Below, piece by piece: positions 7,615 to 16,859 of a stretch of 64,000 nt of DNA (the stretch's first letter is position 1; the number at the start of each line of letters is the position of its first letter). The DNA is taken from contig NZ_JWHL01000010.1 of the NCBI RefSeq assembly GCF_018132105.1, positions 1 to 64,000 of the forward strand. The letters are read 5' to 3'. The notes beneath the pieces are model-generated. The model made no database searches. It saw only the letters and a program-made list of their open reading frames with translations, and was not told the origin of the DNA. Source of the DNA: Methanocalculus chunghsingensis. GTDB lineage: Archaea; Halobacteriota; Methanomicrobia; Methanomicrobiales; Methanocorpusculaceae. Position numbers and translations under genes: made by a program.

Positions 7615-9615
7615 ATGACACATGAAGAGAATAGCCCAGATACGTCCCGGGATTTACGACGCAGGGCTGAAAAGATAGCAGTTGAAAAGGAAGAAACCCT
7701 GCAGGAGAAGAAGACCCTGCTGACACCTGCTGAAACGCGGTGGACACTCCATGAACTCCTGGTGCAGCAGATCGAACTTGAGATGCAGAACGAAGTTCTC
7801 CGTCGGATACAGGAAGAGCTGGAGGTCTCAAGAACGCGCTACTTCGAACTCTACGACATGGCACCGGTGGGCTATATTACCGTCACCCAAAAAGGACAGA
7901 TTCAGGAGGCGAATGTCACTGCAGCCACCATGCTTGGATTGAAACAGGAGGCCCTCTTCAACCAGCCACTCTCCCGGTTCATTCTTGAGGAAGATCAGGA
8001 CGTTTACCATCAGTACCGTCACCAGTTCTTCGAAACCACCCAGCCGAATGGATGTGATCTGCGGATGGTACGCGAGGACGGAACCATACTCTGGGTGCAT
8101 CTGCAGGCCGCCTCAGCAGTTGATGAGCTTGGCGAACCGGTCTGCAGGATCGTGATTAGTGATATAAACGATAGAGTCAGGGCAGAAGTGGCGCTCAGGG
8201 AGAGCGAAGGGTCACTCTCAAGTATCTTTCGTGTCGCGCCGATCGGAATCGGCCTTGTTCAGGATCGTGTCATTCTCAAAGCGAATGACTATCTCTGCAG
8301 GATGACCGGCTATGCACGGGAGGAGATGATTGGAAAGGATTCACGCTACCTCTATTCATCGCATGAAGAGTACGAACAGGTTCATCAGACGAAATATGCT
8401 CAGATAGATAGAAAGGGCTTTGGATCGGTTGAGACCCGGTGGCTACGAAAAGATGGAGAGATCCGGGATATATACCTCAGTTCAACCTATCTTGATCCTG
8501 ACAACAGATCAGCCGGAGTGACATTTACTGCAATTGATATTACAAAGCGGAAGCGGGCTGAGGACGAGCTGAAAAAGAGCGAGAAGAAGTTCCGTACACT
8601 CTTTGAAACAATGACGACCGGAGTCTTCTATCAGCGTTCTGATGGCACGCTGGTAGATGTAAACCCGGCAGCACTGAAGATGTTTGGACTGACCCGTAGC
8701 CAGTTCATGGGGAGAAAGGCCATGGATCCTCGCTGGAAGATCATATCAGAGAATGGCGAAACTCTCCCTCCCCACAAGTTCCCTTCGATGATCCCAATTG
8801 CAACCGGAAAGCCGGTGAAAAATATAATTGTCGGGGTCTATAATCCACATGTTCAGGATATAACATGGATGAGCGTGGATGCAACCCCCCAGTTTAGAAA
8901 TGGAGATGGACGACCGTTTCAGGTCTTTGTCACCATGTCAGAGATTACTGAACAGAAACTCGCAACCGAGGCCCTCAACAATGCAAATAAAAAACTGCAG
9001 ATCCTCTCGAGCATCACCCGGCACGATATCCTCAATCATATAATGATACTCCAGGCATATCTCGATCTCGCCCGGGCAGATATAACCAGCCCGGAACAAA
9101 CCAGATATCTTGGAGAGGTTGAGAAGGCATCAAACGCCATACAGCAGCAGATCGAATTTACCCGTTTGTATGAGGAATTGGGGGTAAAGAGGCCGGCATG
9201 GCTCTCGATCAGCAGAATAATCAAATCAATCGATGATGGGAGAATCCCAATACAGCATGACGCCTGCCGGTACCAGATTCTCGCCGATCCGATGCTTGAG
9301 AAGGTCTTTGCAAACCTTCTGGAAAATACCATCTGGCACGGCGAAGGCGCAACCCATGTTGAAATTCATTGCATGGAGCGTGATGGGAACCTCTATATTC
9401 TCTGGCAGGATGATGGCCCGGGTGTTCCGGACGAACAGAAGGAGCGCATCTTTGAACGGGGTGTTGGAAGACGCACCGGTTTTGGACTCTTCCTCACACG
9501 TGAGATCCTCTCAATCACAGGCATCACCATAGCCGAGACAGGGGTGTACGGAGAAGGAGCCCGATTCTGTATCACGGTGCCGAAGGGAGGATGGCAGGCC
9601 ATTGATATGGTGTAA
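7615..9615 (+). CDS. Soluble PAS-domain sensor histidine kinase
   Basis: The 666-residue protein has no membrane segment. It begins with a charged coiled coil (about 10-75), then three PAS domains (about 80-190, 200-310, 325-450), a histidine phosphoacceptor helix with TRHDILNHIM (about 463) and a HATPase domain with ENTIWHGEGA (N box), DDGPGVPDEQKERIFERG (G1 box) and GFGLFLTREI (G2 box). It probably senses a cytosolic signal such as redox state and passes phosphate to an unlinked receiver, since none lies beside it. Its last 350 residues are closely similar to those of the kinase at 43230-45830, so the two are paralogues. A strong ribosome site fixes the start. Confidence 0.9.
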   Translation: MTHEENSPDTSRDLRRRAEKIAVEKEETLQEKKTLLTPAETRWTLHELLVQQIELEMQNEVLRRIQEELEVSRTRYFELYDMAPVGYITVTQKGQIQEANVTAATMLGLKQEALFNQPLSRFILEEDQDVYHQYRHQFFETTQPNGCDLRMVREDGTILWVHLQAASAVDELGEPVCRIVISDINDRVRAEVALRESEGSLSSIFRVAPIGIGLVQDRVILKANDYLCRMTGYAREEMIGKDSRYLYSSHEEYEQVHQTKYAQIDRKGFGSVETRWLRKDGEIRDIYLSSTYLDPDNRSAGVTFTAIDITKRKRAEDELKKSEKKFRTLFETMTTGVFYQRSDGTLVDVNPAALKMFGLTRSQFMGRKAMDPRWKIISENGETLPPHKFPSMIPIATGKPVKNIIVGVYNPHVQDITWMSVDATPQFRNGDGRPFQVFVTMSEITEQKLATEALNNANKKLQILSSITRHDILNHIMILQAYLDLARADITSPEQTRYLGEVEKASNAIQQQIEFTRLYEELGVKRPAWLSISRIIKSIDDGRIPIQHDACRYQILADPMLEKVFANLLENTIWHGEGATHVEIHCMERDGNLYILWQDDGPGVPDEQKERIFERGVGRRTGFGLFLTREILSITGITIAETGVYGEGARFCITVPKGGWQAIDMV

Positions 9616-9709
9616 ATCCATTCAAACACCAGCATACATATCCCGCCCATATGGTCAGACACCCTGATATCTCGCTTTTCGAAACCGGATTTTCCCCCTG
9701 CCTTCATTC

Positions 9710-9716
9710 TTTTTTT
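9710..9716 (+). terminator. Oligo-T terminator candidate after the kinase gene
   Basis: A run of seven T about 95 bases after the stop at 9615, followed by no further plus-strand gene until 10050. Archaeal termination needs only such T runs, so this is plausible but unproven. Confidence 0.35.
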
Positions 9717-9820
9717 CAGCAGATAGCTCTCCATGGTTTCAGAACAGAAGCGCATCGGACAATCTTTCTCATACTATGGAAAAAAGAGGCTCTGGAACAG
9801 CAGAATACCATCTGACGAAA

Positions 9821-9905
9821 TGCGAGAGGCCGGATTCGAACCGGCGGACCCCTGCGGGATCGGATCTTAAGTCCGACGCCGTTGGCCGGGCTTGGCTACT
9901 CTCGC
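9821..9905 (-). tRNA. tRNA-Leu (anticodon TAA)
   Basis: Read on the minus strand, the acceptor stem GCGAGAG pairs with CTCTCGC at the 3' end. There is a D arm (TAGCCAAGCCCGG), an anticodon loop CTTAAGA giving anticodon TAA, a long variable arm typical of class II tRNAs, and a T loop GTTCGAATC. The discriminator is A, and CCA is not encoded. At 85 bases the length fits tRNA-Leu with no intron. Confidence 0.95.
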
Positions 9906-10049
9906 GCTAAATACTATATGTCGTTCATCCAGAAAAGGATTGGCAGATCAACAAAGCAAAGTGTTCAGTCACCACCCAGCTCTCAATCCTGAAATTAATA
10001 AAGTCATATAAAAAATAATATATATGTATTATATTATATACATAACAGT

Positions 10050-10271
10050 ATGAACACTACGACGACCATCAGGATTTCCCGGCGGACGAAAGGGGTTCTC
10101 GACACCCTGAAGAAAGATCCGAAAGAGAGTTATGATCTTCTCATCTCCCGCCTGGCAACCAGTAACCAGAAGAAAGAGCCGGCCTCGGATGAGAGAAGCA
10201 TTGGAAGCAAAATGGACCGTGAGGAGCCAGGTAAGAAACAGCGTAAACCCCCTGAAATGATCCCACGATAA
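10050..10271 (+). CDS. Small ribbon-helix-helix protein, antitoxin-like
   Basis: A 73-residue protein whose first 35 residues (TTTIRISRRTKGVLDTLKKDPKESYDLLISRL) match the short archaeal RHH family often annotated as antitoxins; the rest is charged and probably disordered. A TATA-like region lies at 10015-10045 (ATATATGTATTATATTATATAC). No toxin gene is visible downstream: 10272-10541 has no convincing frame on either strand. It may be an orphan antitoxin or a DNA-binding regulator. Confidence 0.6.
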   Translation: MNTTTTIRISRRTKGVLDTLKKDPKESYDLLISRLATSNQKKEPASDERSIGSKMDREEPGKKQRKPPEMIPR

Positions 10272-10541
10272 GACAAAAAGAGAATAGGTATCATTACGAG
10301 CACTGCCAGGAAAAGCGGATCCACGATATCCCGGAGAATCCGATCAGAGACGGATGTGATGATTCCGGAGTATCTACCGAGACCGGAATCTCATCGATAT
10401 GATCTCCTGAAAGAAAGTGATTCATAAGGGGATCATCGATGATAACCGATCTGATCGGAAGATGGTCGTGCCATCCTCTTCATCACCTCCATCAATCAGA
10501 TTACCTGACGGGATAGAGGCGGGAAGAACCACCATCTCTTC

Positions 10542-10712
10542 TTAGACGAGCTCTTCCTGACCGTCCGGCTCGATAAAGACCTTCATCACCCGAAAACGTC
10601 TTCCGGTCATTCTCTCATACCATTCCCGCTGGATGTCCGCTTCTCTCAGGCTCCGGAGAGGATGGCGAATCCGATCCCCGGTCTCCTCGTCAACAAGTAC
10701 TATCTTACTCAT
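10542..10712 (-). CDS. Uncharacterised 56-residue protein downstream of nifB
   Basis: A short frame from ATG at 10712 to TAA at 10542 gives a balanced, charged protein beginning MSKIVLVDEETGDRIRHPLR and ending with a beta-like RRFRVMKVFIEPDG. It begins 32 bases after the nifB stop on the same strand, so the two could share a transcript. Codon use resembles the surrounding genes, unlike chance frames here. I do not recognise the family. It has no cysteines and no membrane segment. It might be a partner in cofactor assembly, but that is only suggested by position. Confidence 0.55.
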   Translation of the reverse strand: MSKIVLVDEETGDRIRHPLRSLREADIQREWYERMTGRRFRVMKVFIEPDGQEELV

Positions 10713-10744
10713 TGATCCCGTTCACTCTCACAATGAGATGAAAC

Positions 10745-11659
10745 TCATTCCTCCTTCTCTCCGGCACATGGGCTGGAGAGGGAAGACTGAACATCCTGCC
10801 CGAGCTTTCCGACAGCATCTGCCCTGCACCGCTGGCAGTGTTTCATCTGTTTGACATAGGGTGCGCACCGGTCATGCATCGCCCGTTTCATGGCAGGCGT
10901 CGGAGGAGTGATATCGGCAAATTTGTACTGCGGGATGAGCGGGATGATATTGAAGTTGAAGACACCCATTGCCCCGACAACCTTTGCAATCTCCGGAATA
11001 TGCTCGTCATTAATGCCGGGGATATACACAGTATTGATCTTCACGATCATCTTTCGCTCAACCGCCATCTGGATCCCCTTCAACTGCTGCTCAAGGAGGA
11101 GTTTCGCACCTTCAACACCCACATACTTCTTTCCTTTATAAGTGACATGCGAGTAGATCTGTGCCCCAATCTCGGGATCCACCGCATTCAGGGTCACCGT
11201 CAGGTTGTAGGCATCATACCTGATCAGCTCATCGATGACATCCGGCAGGAGAAGTCCGTTTGTACTGATGCAGAGGATCAGATGAGGATGGTTCTCATGG
11301 ATGAGCCGCATCGTCTCGAGTGTCTCCGGATTGGCAAGCGGCTCACCAGGCCCTGCGATCCCAATCACCTTGACATACGGAAACTTATCCAGTATCTCAC
11401 GAACCCGGGCAAGCCCCTGCTCCGGGCTCAGCACCTCACTTGCGACCCCGGGACGGGATTCATTGACACAGTCAAAGTCCCGGACACAGTAATTGCACTG
11501 AATATTGCACTTGGGAGCGACTGCGAGATGGGCTCTTCCGGATTTATGGCAGGCTTTCTCTGAGAAACAGGGGTGATCCCTGATCCTCCGGAGTGTCTCG
11601 GGATCATAGGGGATCTCCTTTCCCTGAACTGTTGCTGTCTGATAACCCTCATCCGTCAT
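10745..11659 (-). CDS. nifB: FeMo-cofactor biosynthesis radical SAM protein NifB
   Basis: Builds the NifB-co [8Fe-9S-C] cluster from 4Fe-4S units using S-adenosylmethionine. The radical SAM motif CNIQCNYC holds C51, C55 and C58; upstream HPCFSEKACHKSGRAHLAVAP and the C-terminal HCQRCRADAVGKLG carry the extra cluster cysteines typical of NifB. At 304 residues it is the short methanogen form without the NifX-like tail. No nitrogenase gene lies in the window. Start at ATG 11659; a shared promoter spacer (11660-11749) separates it from the divergent lipoprotein gene. Confidence 0.9.
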   Translation of the reverse strand: MTDEGYQTATVQGKEIPYDPETLRRIRDHPCFSEKACHKSGRAHLAVAPKCNIQCNYCVRDFDCVNESRPGVASEVLSPEQGLARVREILDKFPYVKVIGIAGPGEPLANPETLETMRLIHENHPHLILCISTNGLLLPDVIDELIRYDAYNLTVTLNAVDPEIGAQIYSHVTYKGKKYVGVEGAKLLLEQQLKGIQMAVERKMIVKINTVYIPGINDEHIPEIAKVVGAMGVFNFNIIPLIPQYKFADITPPTPAMKRAMHDRCAPYVKQMKHCQRCRADAVGKLGQDVQSSLSSPCAGEKEE

Positions 11660-11749
11660 ATGATCAATTGTAATGGAGGAAGATGCTATAAATACTGTTC
11701 TTCCTGCATACCCGAATATTTATATTAAATATTGTGAATATAAAGCTTC

Positions 11750-12277
11750 ATGAAGACCACTCTTCCCTTTCTCCTCAGCCTCTGCCTGCTGATAGTCTGC
11801 ATCAGCGGATGCACCACTACGCCCGATGTACCGGAGCCTGCCCCGATTCCGACCCCCACCCCAACCCCGGAACCTGCACCCCCGGAATCCCCGGTTATTA
11901 TCCTGCCTCCTGAACTATCCAGTGTAATTGTAAAATTGGATGCTGCGCCGCTGGATACCGAACCCGCCCTCATGCTTCAGCTTGAAATGGATGCCCGCCA
12001 GGCACCCGGGACCCTTCCATCCGCCGGATACCCGATGATGCTCACCTTCTTCACCTATAATATCGACAGGGCTCCAGCCGGATTCTCACCCGGCTCCGCA
12101 GATGAGGTTCGGGCATCAGGTATTCCATACAAAACCCGATCGATCCACATCTACCCGGACAATATCATCACCCACAGAGAACAGGTTCCGGAGATGGGAT
12201 CAAGCCCAAACATCTTCAATTCAGAATTACCCTATGTTTACGGGGTCGTCATTGAGCTTCGTCAACAGATCGGATGA
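11750..12277 (+). CDS. Predicted lipoprotein of unknown function
   Basis: The 175-residue product starts with a signal peptide and lipobox (CISGC, about residues 17-21), followed by a Pro/Thr-rich linker (PEPAPIPTPTPTPEPAPPE) and a small globular domain of about 120 residues that I do not recognise. It is predicted to sit on the outer face of the membrane. A TATA-like run (ATATTTATATTAAATATTG) lies at 11715-11734. It is divergent from nifB and shows no obvious operon with the TPR gene 130 bases further on. Confidence 0.6.
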   Translation: MKTTLPFLLSLCLLIVCISGCTTTPDVPEPAPIPTPTPTPEPAPPESPVIILPPELSSVIVKLDAAPLDTEPALMLQLEMDARQAPGTLPSAGYPMMLTFFTYNIDRAPAGFSPGSADEVRASGIPYKTRSIHIYPDNIITHREQVPEMGSSPNIFNSELPYVYGVVIELRQQIG

Positions 12278-12407
12278 GGGGAGACCATCCACCGGAAACT
12301 CCCTTTTTAATGAGAGGATGACACGATAACAGCGCCAAATCCGGACTCCCTCTGATCACAACAGCCTTCTTCTTCAAGAGCAACCTTTTCTGGAGTGATG
12401 GGATACA

Positions 12408-15400
12408 ATGGATCTATTTGGAAGTCTTCGTGGAAAAAGTGATAGTGCCGCACCCTTCATCCAGAAAGCAGAGGTACATCTGGAGAAAGGGCATGTTGAG
12501 GACGCAGTAAAACAATGCCGTCGTGCAGTTGATATTGAGCCAAAGAATGGGAATGCCTGGTACCTCCTCGGTTCAGCAGAACGGATCCTCGGACAGTACA
12601 GTGCAGCACTCGAGGCCTTCGGAAAAGCCAGAATGATATCACCCAACGATCCGGCGATCAGGGTTGCGGAGGCAGGGTTACAGGCTCATCTTGGAAGATT
12701 CGCAGACGCGGTTGCAAGCCTTGATGCACTCCCTCCATCAGACGCATCCAGACGCGATATTCTCATCAGAAAAGCCGAATGGCTGGAGATCCTGGGCCGA
12801 TATGAAGAGGCTGAGAAGACGCTCCATCAGGTTGTCGCATCTCATCCGGATGATGGCACCACAATAGCATGGCGTGTCTCCCTCCTGATGCGGCTCGGTT
12901 CCCACACAGAGGCGATTGTGGCGATAACCCAGGCACTTGCGGCAGGATATATGCCTGCCAGAATGCAGGCTCTGAAAGGGCGTGCACTTGAGGGAGCAGG
13001 AGATCTGGCAGCGGCTCTTGCTGCATACCGGATCGCTCTTGAGATTGAACCAGACGATCCCGGAACATGGTATGCACGGGCACGGATCGAAGAAGCATAT
13101 GGTGATTATCCGGCCGCCGCTGCATCCTATGGAGAGGTGATGCGCGGCGTCACCGATGATTCCGCAGCAGGGACTGCTCGTGCCCACTGTCTCTTCATGG
13201 CAGGAAAGTACGAGGATGCGTCTTCCGGATTTGAGAAGATCGTCGCAAAACACCCCGAATCAGTCCCGGCCTGGTATCTCCTCGCTATCACCTCTGAACG
13301 GATTGGAAGGATGAAACGCGCCGCAGAATGTTTCGATCATATTCTGAAATATGATTCCACCAATACAAACGCATGGTACAGGCGCGGCCTTGCTATGATG
13401 AATCTTGGGCGGTATAAGGAGGCCCTTGACAGCTTCCAAAGAATGCAACGTCCTGAGGGATCAAGCAAAGTTGCCTGGGTTGCTAGCGACGGAGATATGA
13501 GCCTTTTTGGACGATCATATGATACAACACCATCAGATCTTCCTGAAGCCATTGAGATCGATTCAAAAAATGTCGTCGTCATCGGCCTTCAGGCCCGGGC
13601 TCTCGCCGGTCTTGGGCGATATGAGGAAGCGGTGAAGATGATCAGCCGGCTCCCCCAGGAAGAGAAGAAGAGCCCGGCATTGCTCTTCATATCTGCCGAG
13701 GCAGAAGCGGCACTTGGTCATCACTCCGCTGCGATGGCACATCTCGCGACATACAGAAGAGAACATGGAGATGATGGGAATGCCCGCCGGCTCAAAGCAG
13801 AGATTCTTCTCAAGAGCGGAAAATACCCGGAAGCAGCCATTCAGTTCGGGGATATTCTTTCCGGTGAACCAGAGGATGTCAATGCACTCCGCAACCGTGC
13901 AGAGGCCAACCTGCGACAGGGTCTCCTCCTTCCGGCACTTAATGACCTGATCAGGGTATGTGAGCTTGCCCCAGACGACTGGTATGCCGCAAGCCTCTCA
14001 GCTGAACTGCAGCTTCTCACCGGCGAGGCAGAGGCAGCTCTCTCACGCATCCAGACCCTCCCGGAGAACCTGAGAAAACACTCGTATATCCGTCTCATCT
14101 CTGCACGTGCCCTGAACAATCTCGGCCAGATGCATGAGGCACTCTCTGAAATCAGAGCGGTTCTGGAAGAGGAGCCGGAGAACGGGCTTGCACTCCTCCT
14201 CCAATCTGCATTATCCCTGAATATTGGCGAATTAAGCTATGCAGAGAGATCGATAGCGGATCTGAGAAGGCTGTCAGGTGATCAGGGCGATCTTTCCCTC
14301 ATCCATGCCGAACTCCTCTCAATACATGGATCCTGCGAGGAGGCAGCATCCACATTCACTCAGGCGCTCTCCCATACTCCGAAGAATATTTCAGCCCTTA
14401 TCGGGCGGGCAGCTGTGTTCCGCAGACTCGGACGATATGAAGAGGCACTCTCGGATCTCTCCCAGGCTCTATCAATCAATCCATCACTTCGCCATCTCTC
14501 CATCGAAGCAGGAACACTCCTGATGCAGACCGGCCACTATACAGAAGCGGCAGAGTCATTTGAGATGGCTGAGGGGGCATCCATCCTCGCCGGCGAAGCA
14601 CATCTCCGCTCTGGCAGGTATGACGAGGCGCTGGCACTCCTCGAGAAGGAGGGTAATGGTGATGATCCGATGCCACTCTATTATGCAGGGCTCGCTGCAG
14701 AGCACCTCGGCAGGTATGATGATGCCATCTCCAATTACCAGAAGGTCGCTGATCGCCTCCCTGATGCCCTCTTCCGGCTCGGGAGCCTCCTTGCCTCAAC
14801 TGGTGCATATGCCAGGGCAGATGAGATCCTCAACCGGTACTCTGATGATCATCCGGAGGATATCGGGGGGTGGGTCGCCCGTGCATCCGTCTTTGAACAC
14901 CTTGGAAGGGAGGAGCTTGCAGGAAATGCGATTCAGGAGGCGATGAACCAGGGCGCGGAGAGTGCGGGTCTTCTGATCGAGATGGAACGTATCCTTGAAC
15001 GTCTTGGCCGAATCGAAGATGCCGCCGACATTTGTGAAACGATCATCGCCCAGTATCCTGATATTACAATAATGCACTGGCGGCTCGGGAGGCTCTCTGC
15101 AATGCTCGGGGAGTATGACAAGGCAGCGAATGCATACCGGGAAGCCCTCACTCATGAGCCCGATGATCCGGTACTTGTCCTTGAAGCTGCAGATTCATTC
15201 ATCAAGGCAGGGTATTCTGCAGAGATATTGCGGCATCTCGAACATGCAGGGGAGAGACATCCGGACAATGCCGGGATCTTCTCTGCAATGGGAGATGCCC
15301 TCACCTCTGATGGAGAGTATACACAGGCGATAAAGGCATATGACCGCGCGCTCTCAATTGGAGATATCACCCCACGGGTCTATCAGAAACGGGCAGAAGC

Positions 15401-16382
15401 ACTGGCGTTGGCTGGAAAGAGAAAGGAAGCAACCTCCTCTCTCTCGCTTTACCTTGAACGGGAGGAGGAGGATGTGAGTGCATGGTTTGAACTCGGAAGG
15501 CTTGCAGAAACGATCGGGGATCTGAAGATGGCTGAGAAGGGGTACCGGAAAGCTTCTGGCGTACCGGGTGCCGGCTTTGCCCAGGCAAGGACCCTTGCCC
15601 TCCTCGGGGAGGATGAACAGGCACTCACCCGTATTGAGACCCTCCTTGAGGAAGACCCCGAAGATATCGAATACCTGAAGTTTTCGGCGACCCTCCTCCT
15701 CAGAATGGGACGGTACGAGGAGGCGATTGATGCCTTCTCCAGAGCAGTGCATATGAGAAAGGATGATCACGTTCTTGCACGCGGCTATGCCTCGGCACTC
15801 GATGCCGCTGGCAGGTACCACGAGGCGGTTGAGGTCTATACCCGGCTCCGGAAGGAGGAGTCTGATGCAGAGGCGACGTTGTATGCGATCGGCTCACTCC
15901 TCACCCATATGGGACAATACCGTGAGGCGGTCCGGCAGTTTGATGAGATCATCGAGGCACATCCGAACGATCCTGCCTCAATCGTCAGGCGTGGGAATCT
16001 CGCTGAGCGGCTCGGCAGATATGAGGAGGCACTTGAATACTATGAGAAGGCCCTCTCTATCGATGCAAAGAACGGACCGCTCTGGAGTGCCCGTGGTGAG
16101 CTCCTTGTCACTCTCGCGCGATACAATGATGCCCTGAAGTCCTTTGACAGGGCAATCGATCTCTCTGTGGACGATCTGAATGCATGGTACAGTAAGGGTG
16201 TCATCCTCGATTATGTTGGCAAGAAGGAGCAGGCGATGGGATGCTTTGAGCATATCCTTGAGGAGAATCCTGAACACGCACTCGCCTGGTACCGGAAGTC
16301 CCGTATTTTCGATAGTATCGGAGAGCGACAGGAGGCGCTCCGCTGCCTCTCCGAAGCACTGAATCGTGATCCGGATCTCTGA
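12408..16382 (+). CDS. Very long tetratricopeptide-repeat protein
   Basis: The 1324 residues are almost entirely tandem TPR units of about 34 residues, with repeated patterns such as AWYLLGSAERILGQYSAAL, GRYEEALEYYEKALSI and AWYRRGLAMMNLGRYKEAL. The length would allow up to about 38 repeats. There is no signal peptide, membrane segment or catalytic domain, so it is a cytosolic scaffold whose partners are unknown. The repeat array has no breaks or in-frame stops. rlmH begins two bases after its stop, so the two are likely co-transcribed, though a functional link is not evident. Confidence 0.9.
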   Translation: MDLFGSLRGKSDSAAPFIQKAEVHLEKGHVEDAVKQCRRAVDIEPKNGNAWYLLGSAERILGQYSAALEAFGKARMISPNDPAIRVAEAGLQAHLGRFADAVASLDALPPSDASRRDILIRKAEWLEILGRYEEAEKTLHQVVASHPDDGTTIAWRVSLLMRLGSHTEAIVAITQALAAGYMPARMQALKGRALEGAGDLAAALAAYRIALEIEPDDPGTWYARARIEEAYGDYPAAAASYGEVMRGVTDDSAAGTARAHCLFMAGKYEDASSGFEKIVAKHPESVPAWYLLAITSERIGRMKRAAECFDHILKYDSTNTNAWYRRGLAMMNLGRYKEALDSFQRMQRPEGSSKVAWVASDGDMSLFGRSYDTTPSDLPEAIEIDSKNVVVIGLQARALAGLGRYEEAVKMISRLPQEEKKSPALLFISAEAEAALGHHSAAMAHLATYRREHGDDGNARRLKAEILLKSGKYPEAAIQFGDILSGEPEDVNALRNRAEANLRQGLLLPALNDLIRVCELAPDDWYAASLSAELQLLTGEAEAALSRIQTLPENLRKHSYIRLISARALNNLGQMHEALSEIRAVLEEEPENGLALLLQSALSLNIGELSYAERSIADLRRLSGDQGDLSLIHAELLSIHGSCEEAASTFTQALSHTPKNISALIGRAAVFRRLGRYEEALSDLSQALSINPSLRHLSIEAGTLLMQTGHYTEAAESFEMAEGASILAGEAHLRSGRYDEALALLEKEGNGDDPMPLYYAGLAAEHLGRYDDAISNYQKVADRLPDALFRLGSLLASTGAYARADEILNRYSDDHPEDIGGWVARASVFEHLGREELAGNAIQEAMNQGAESAGLLIEMERILERLGRIEDAADICETIIAQYPDITIMHWRLGRLSAMLGEYDKAANAYREALTHEPDDPVLVLEAADSFIKAGYSAEILRHLEHAGERHPDNAGIFSAMGDALTSDGEYTQAIKAYDRALSIGDITPRVYQKRAEALALAGKRKEATSSLSLYLEREEEDVSAWFELGRLAETIGDLKMAEKGYRKASGVPGAGFAQARTLALLGEDEQALTRIETLLEEDPEDIEYLKFSATLLLRMGRYEEAIDAFSRAVHMRKDDHVLARGYASALDAAGRYHEAVEVYTRLRKEESDAEATLYAIGSLLTHMGQYREAVRQFDEIIEAHPNDPASIVRRGNLAERLGRYEEALEYYEKALSIDAKNGPLWSARGELLVTLARYNDALKSFDRAIDLSVDDLNAWYSKGVILDYVGKKEQAMGCFEHILEENPEHALAWYRKSRIFDSIGERQEALRCLSEALNRDPDL

Positions 16383-16384
16383 GC

Positions 16385-16855
16385 ATGCATATCCGTATTA
16401 TCGCCATCGGGAAGGTGAAGGACTCCTGGATGAAGGAAGGGATCAGGGATCTCCACTCCCGGCTTCGCCCCTATACCCGGCTCAGCATAACAGAATTTCC
16501 GGAAGAGAAGTACTCCTCAGAGGGGGAGAAGCGGCGTGCAATGGAGCGTGAGGGTGCCACCCTCCTTGCAGCATCGAAGGATCCGGCACTCCTCATCGCC
16601 CTCGATCCTGCGGGAAAAGAGATGCCGAGCGAGGCATTTGCCGATCTGGTCAGGGAGAGAGAGATTGCGGGTACCGGGGATCTCGTCTTTCTTATCGGAG
16701 GGCCGGATGGCCTCTCTGACGAGGTGAAGAAGCGATCTGATCTTCTCCTCTCCCTGTCAGAGATGACGTTTCCCCATACTCTTGCCCGTCTTCTTCTTCT
16801 TGAACAGATTTACCGGGCATTCCGGATCATCCGGGGCGAGCCATACCACAGGTAA
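16385..16855 (+). CDS. rlmH: 23S rRNA (pseudouridine-1915 N3) methyltransferase RlmH
   Basis: SPOUT-fold methyltransferase that modifies pseudouridine 1915 in helix 69 of 23S rRNA. The 156 residues match the family length. The knot motif FLIGGPDGLSDEV (about residues 103-115) and the C-terminal LEQIYRAFRIIRGEPYHR are diagnostic. The gene starts directly behind the TPR gene. The enzyme is common in bacteria and found in a subset of archaea. Confidence 0.92.
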   Translation: MHIRIIAIGKVKDSWMKEGIRDLHSRLRPYTRLSITEFPEEKYSSEGEKRRAMEREGATLLAASKDPALLIALDPAGKEMPSEAFADLVREREIAGTGDLVFLIGGPDGLSDEVKKRSDLLLSLSEMTFPHTLARLLLLEQIYRAFRIIRGEPYHR

Positions 16856-16859
16856 AAAA

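Noticed and set aside
7071-7625. 184-codon frame before the PAS kinase
   Set aside because: Starts in an AT-rich region, Ser/Pro-rich with no domain, and runs into the kinase start; not enough support for a gene.
10838-11563. 241-codon frame antisense to nifB
   Set aside because: Shadow of a well-recognised gene, without a ribosome site or family features.
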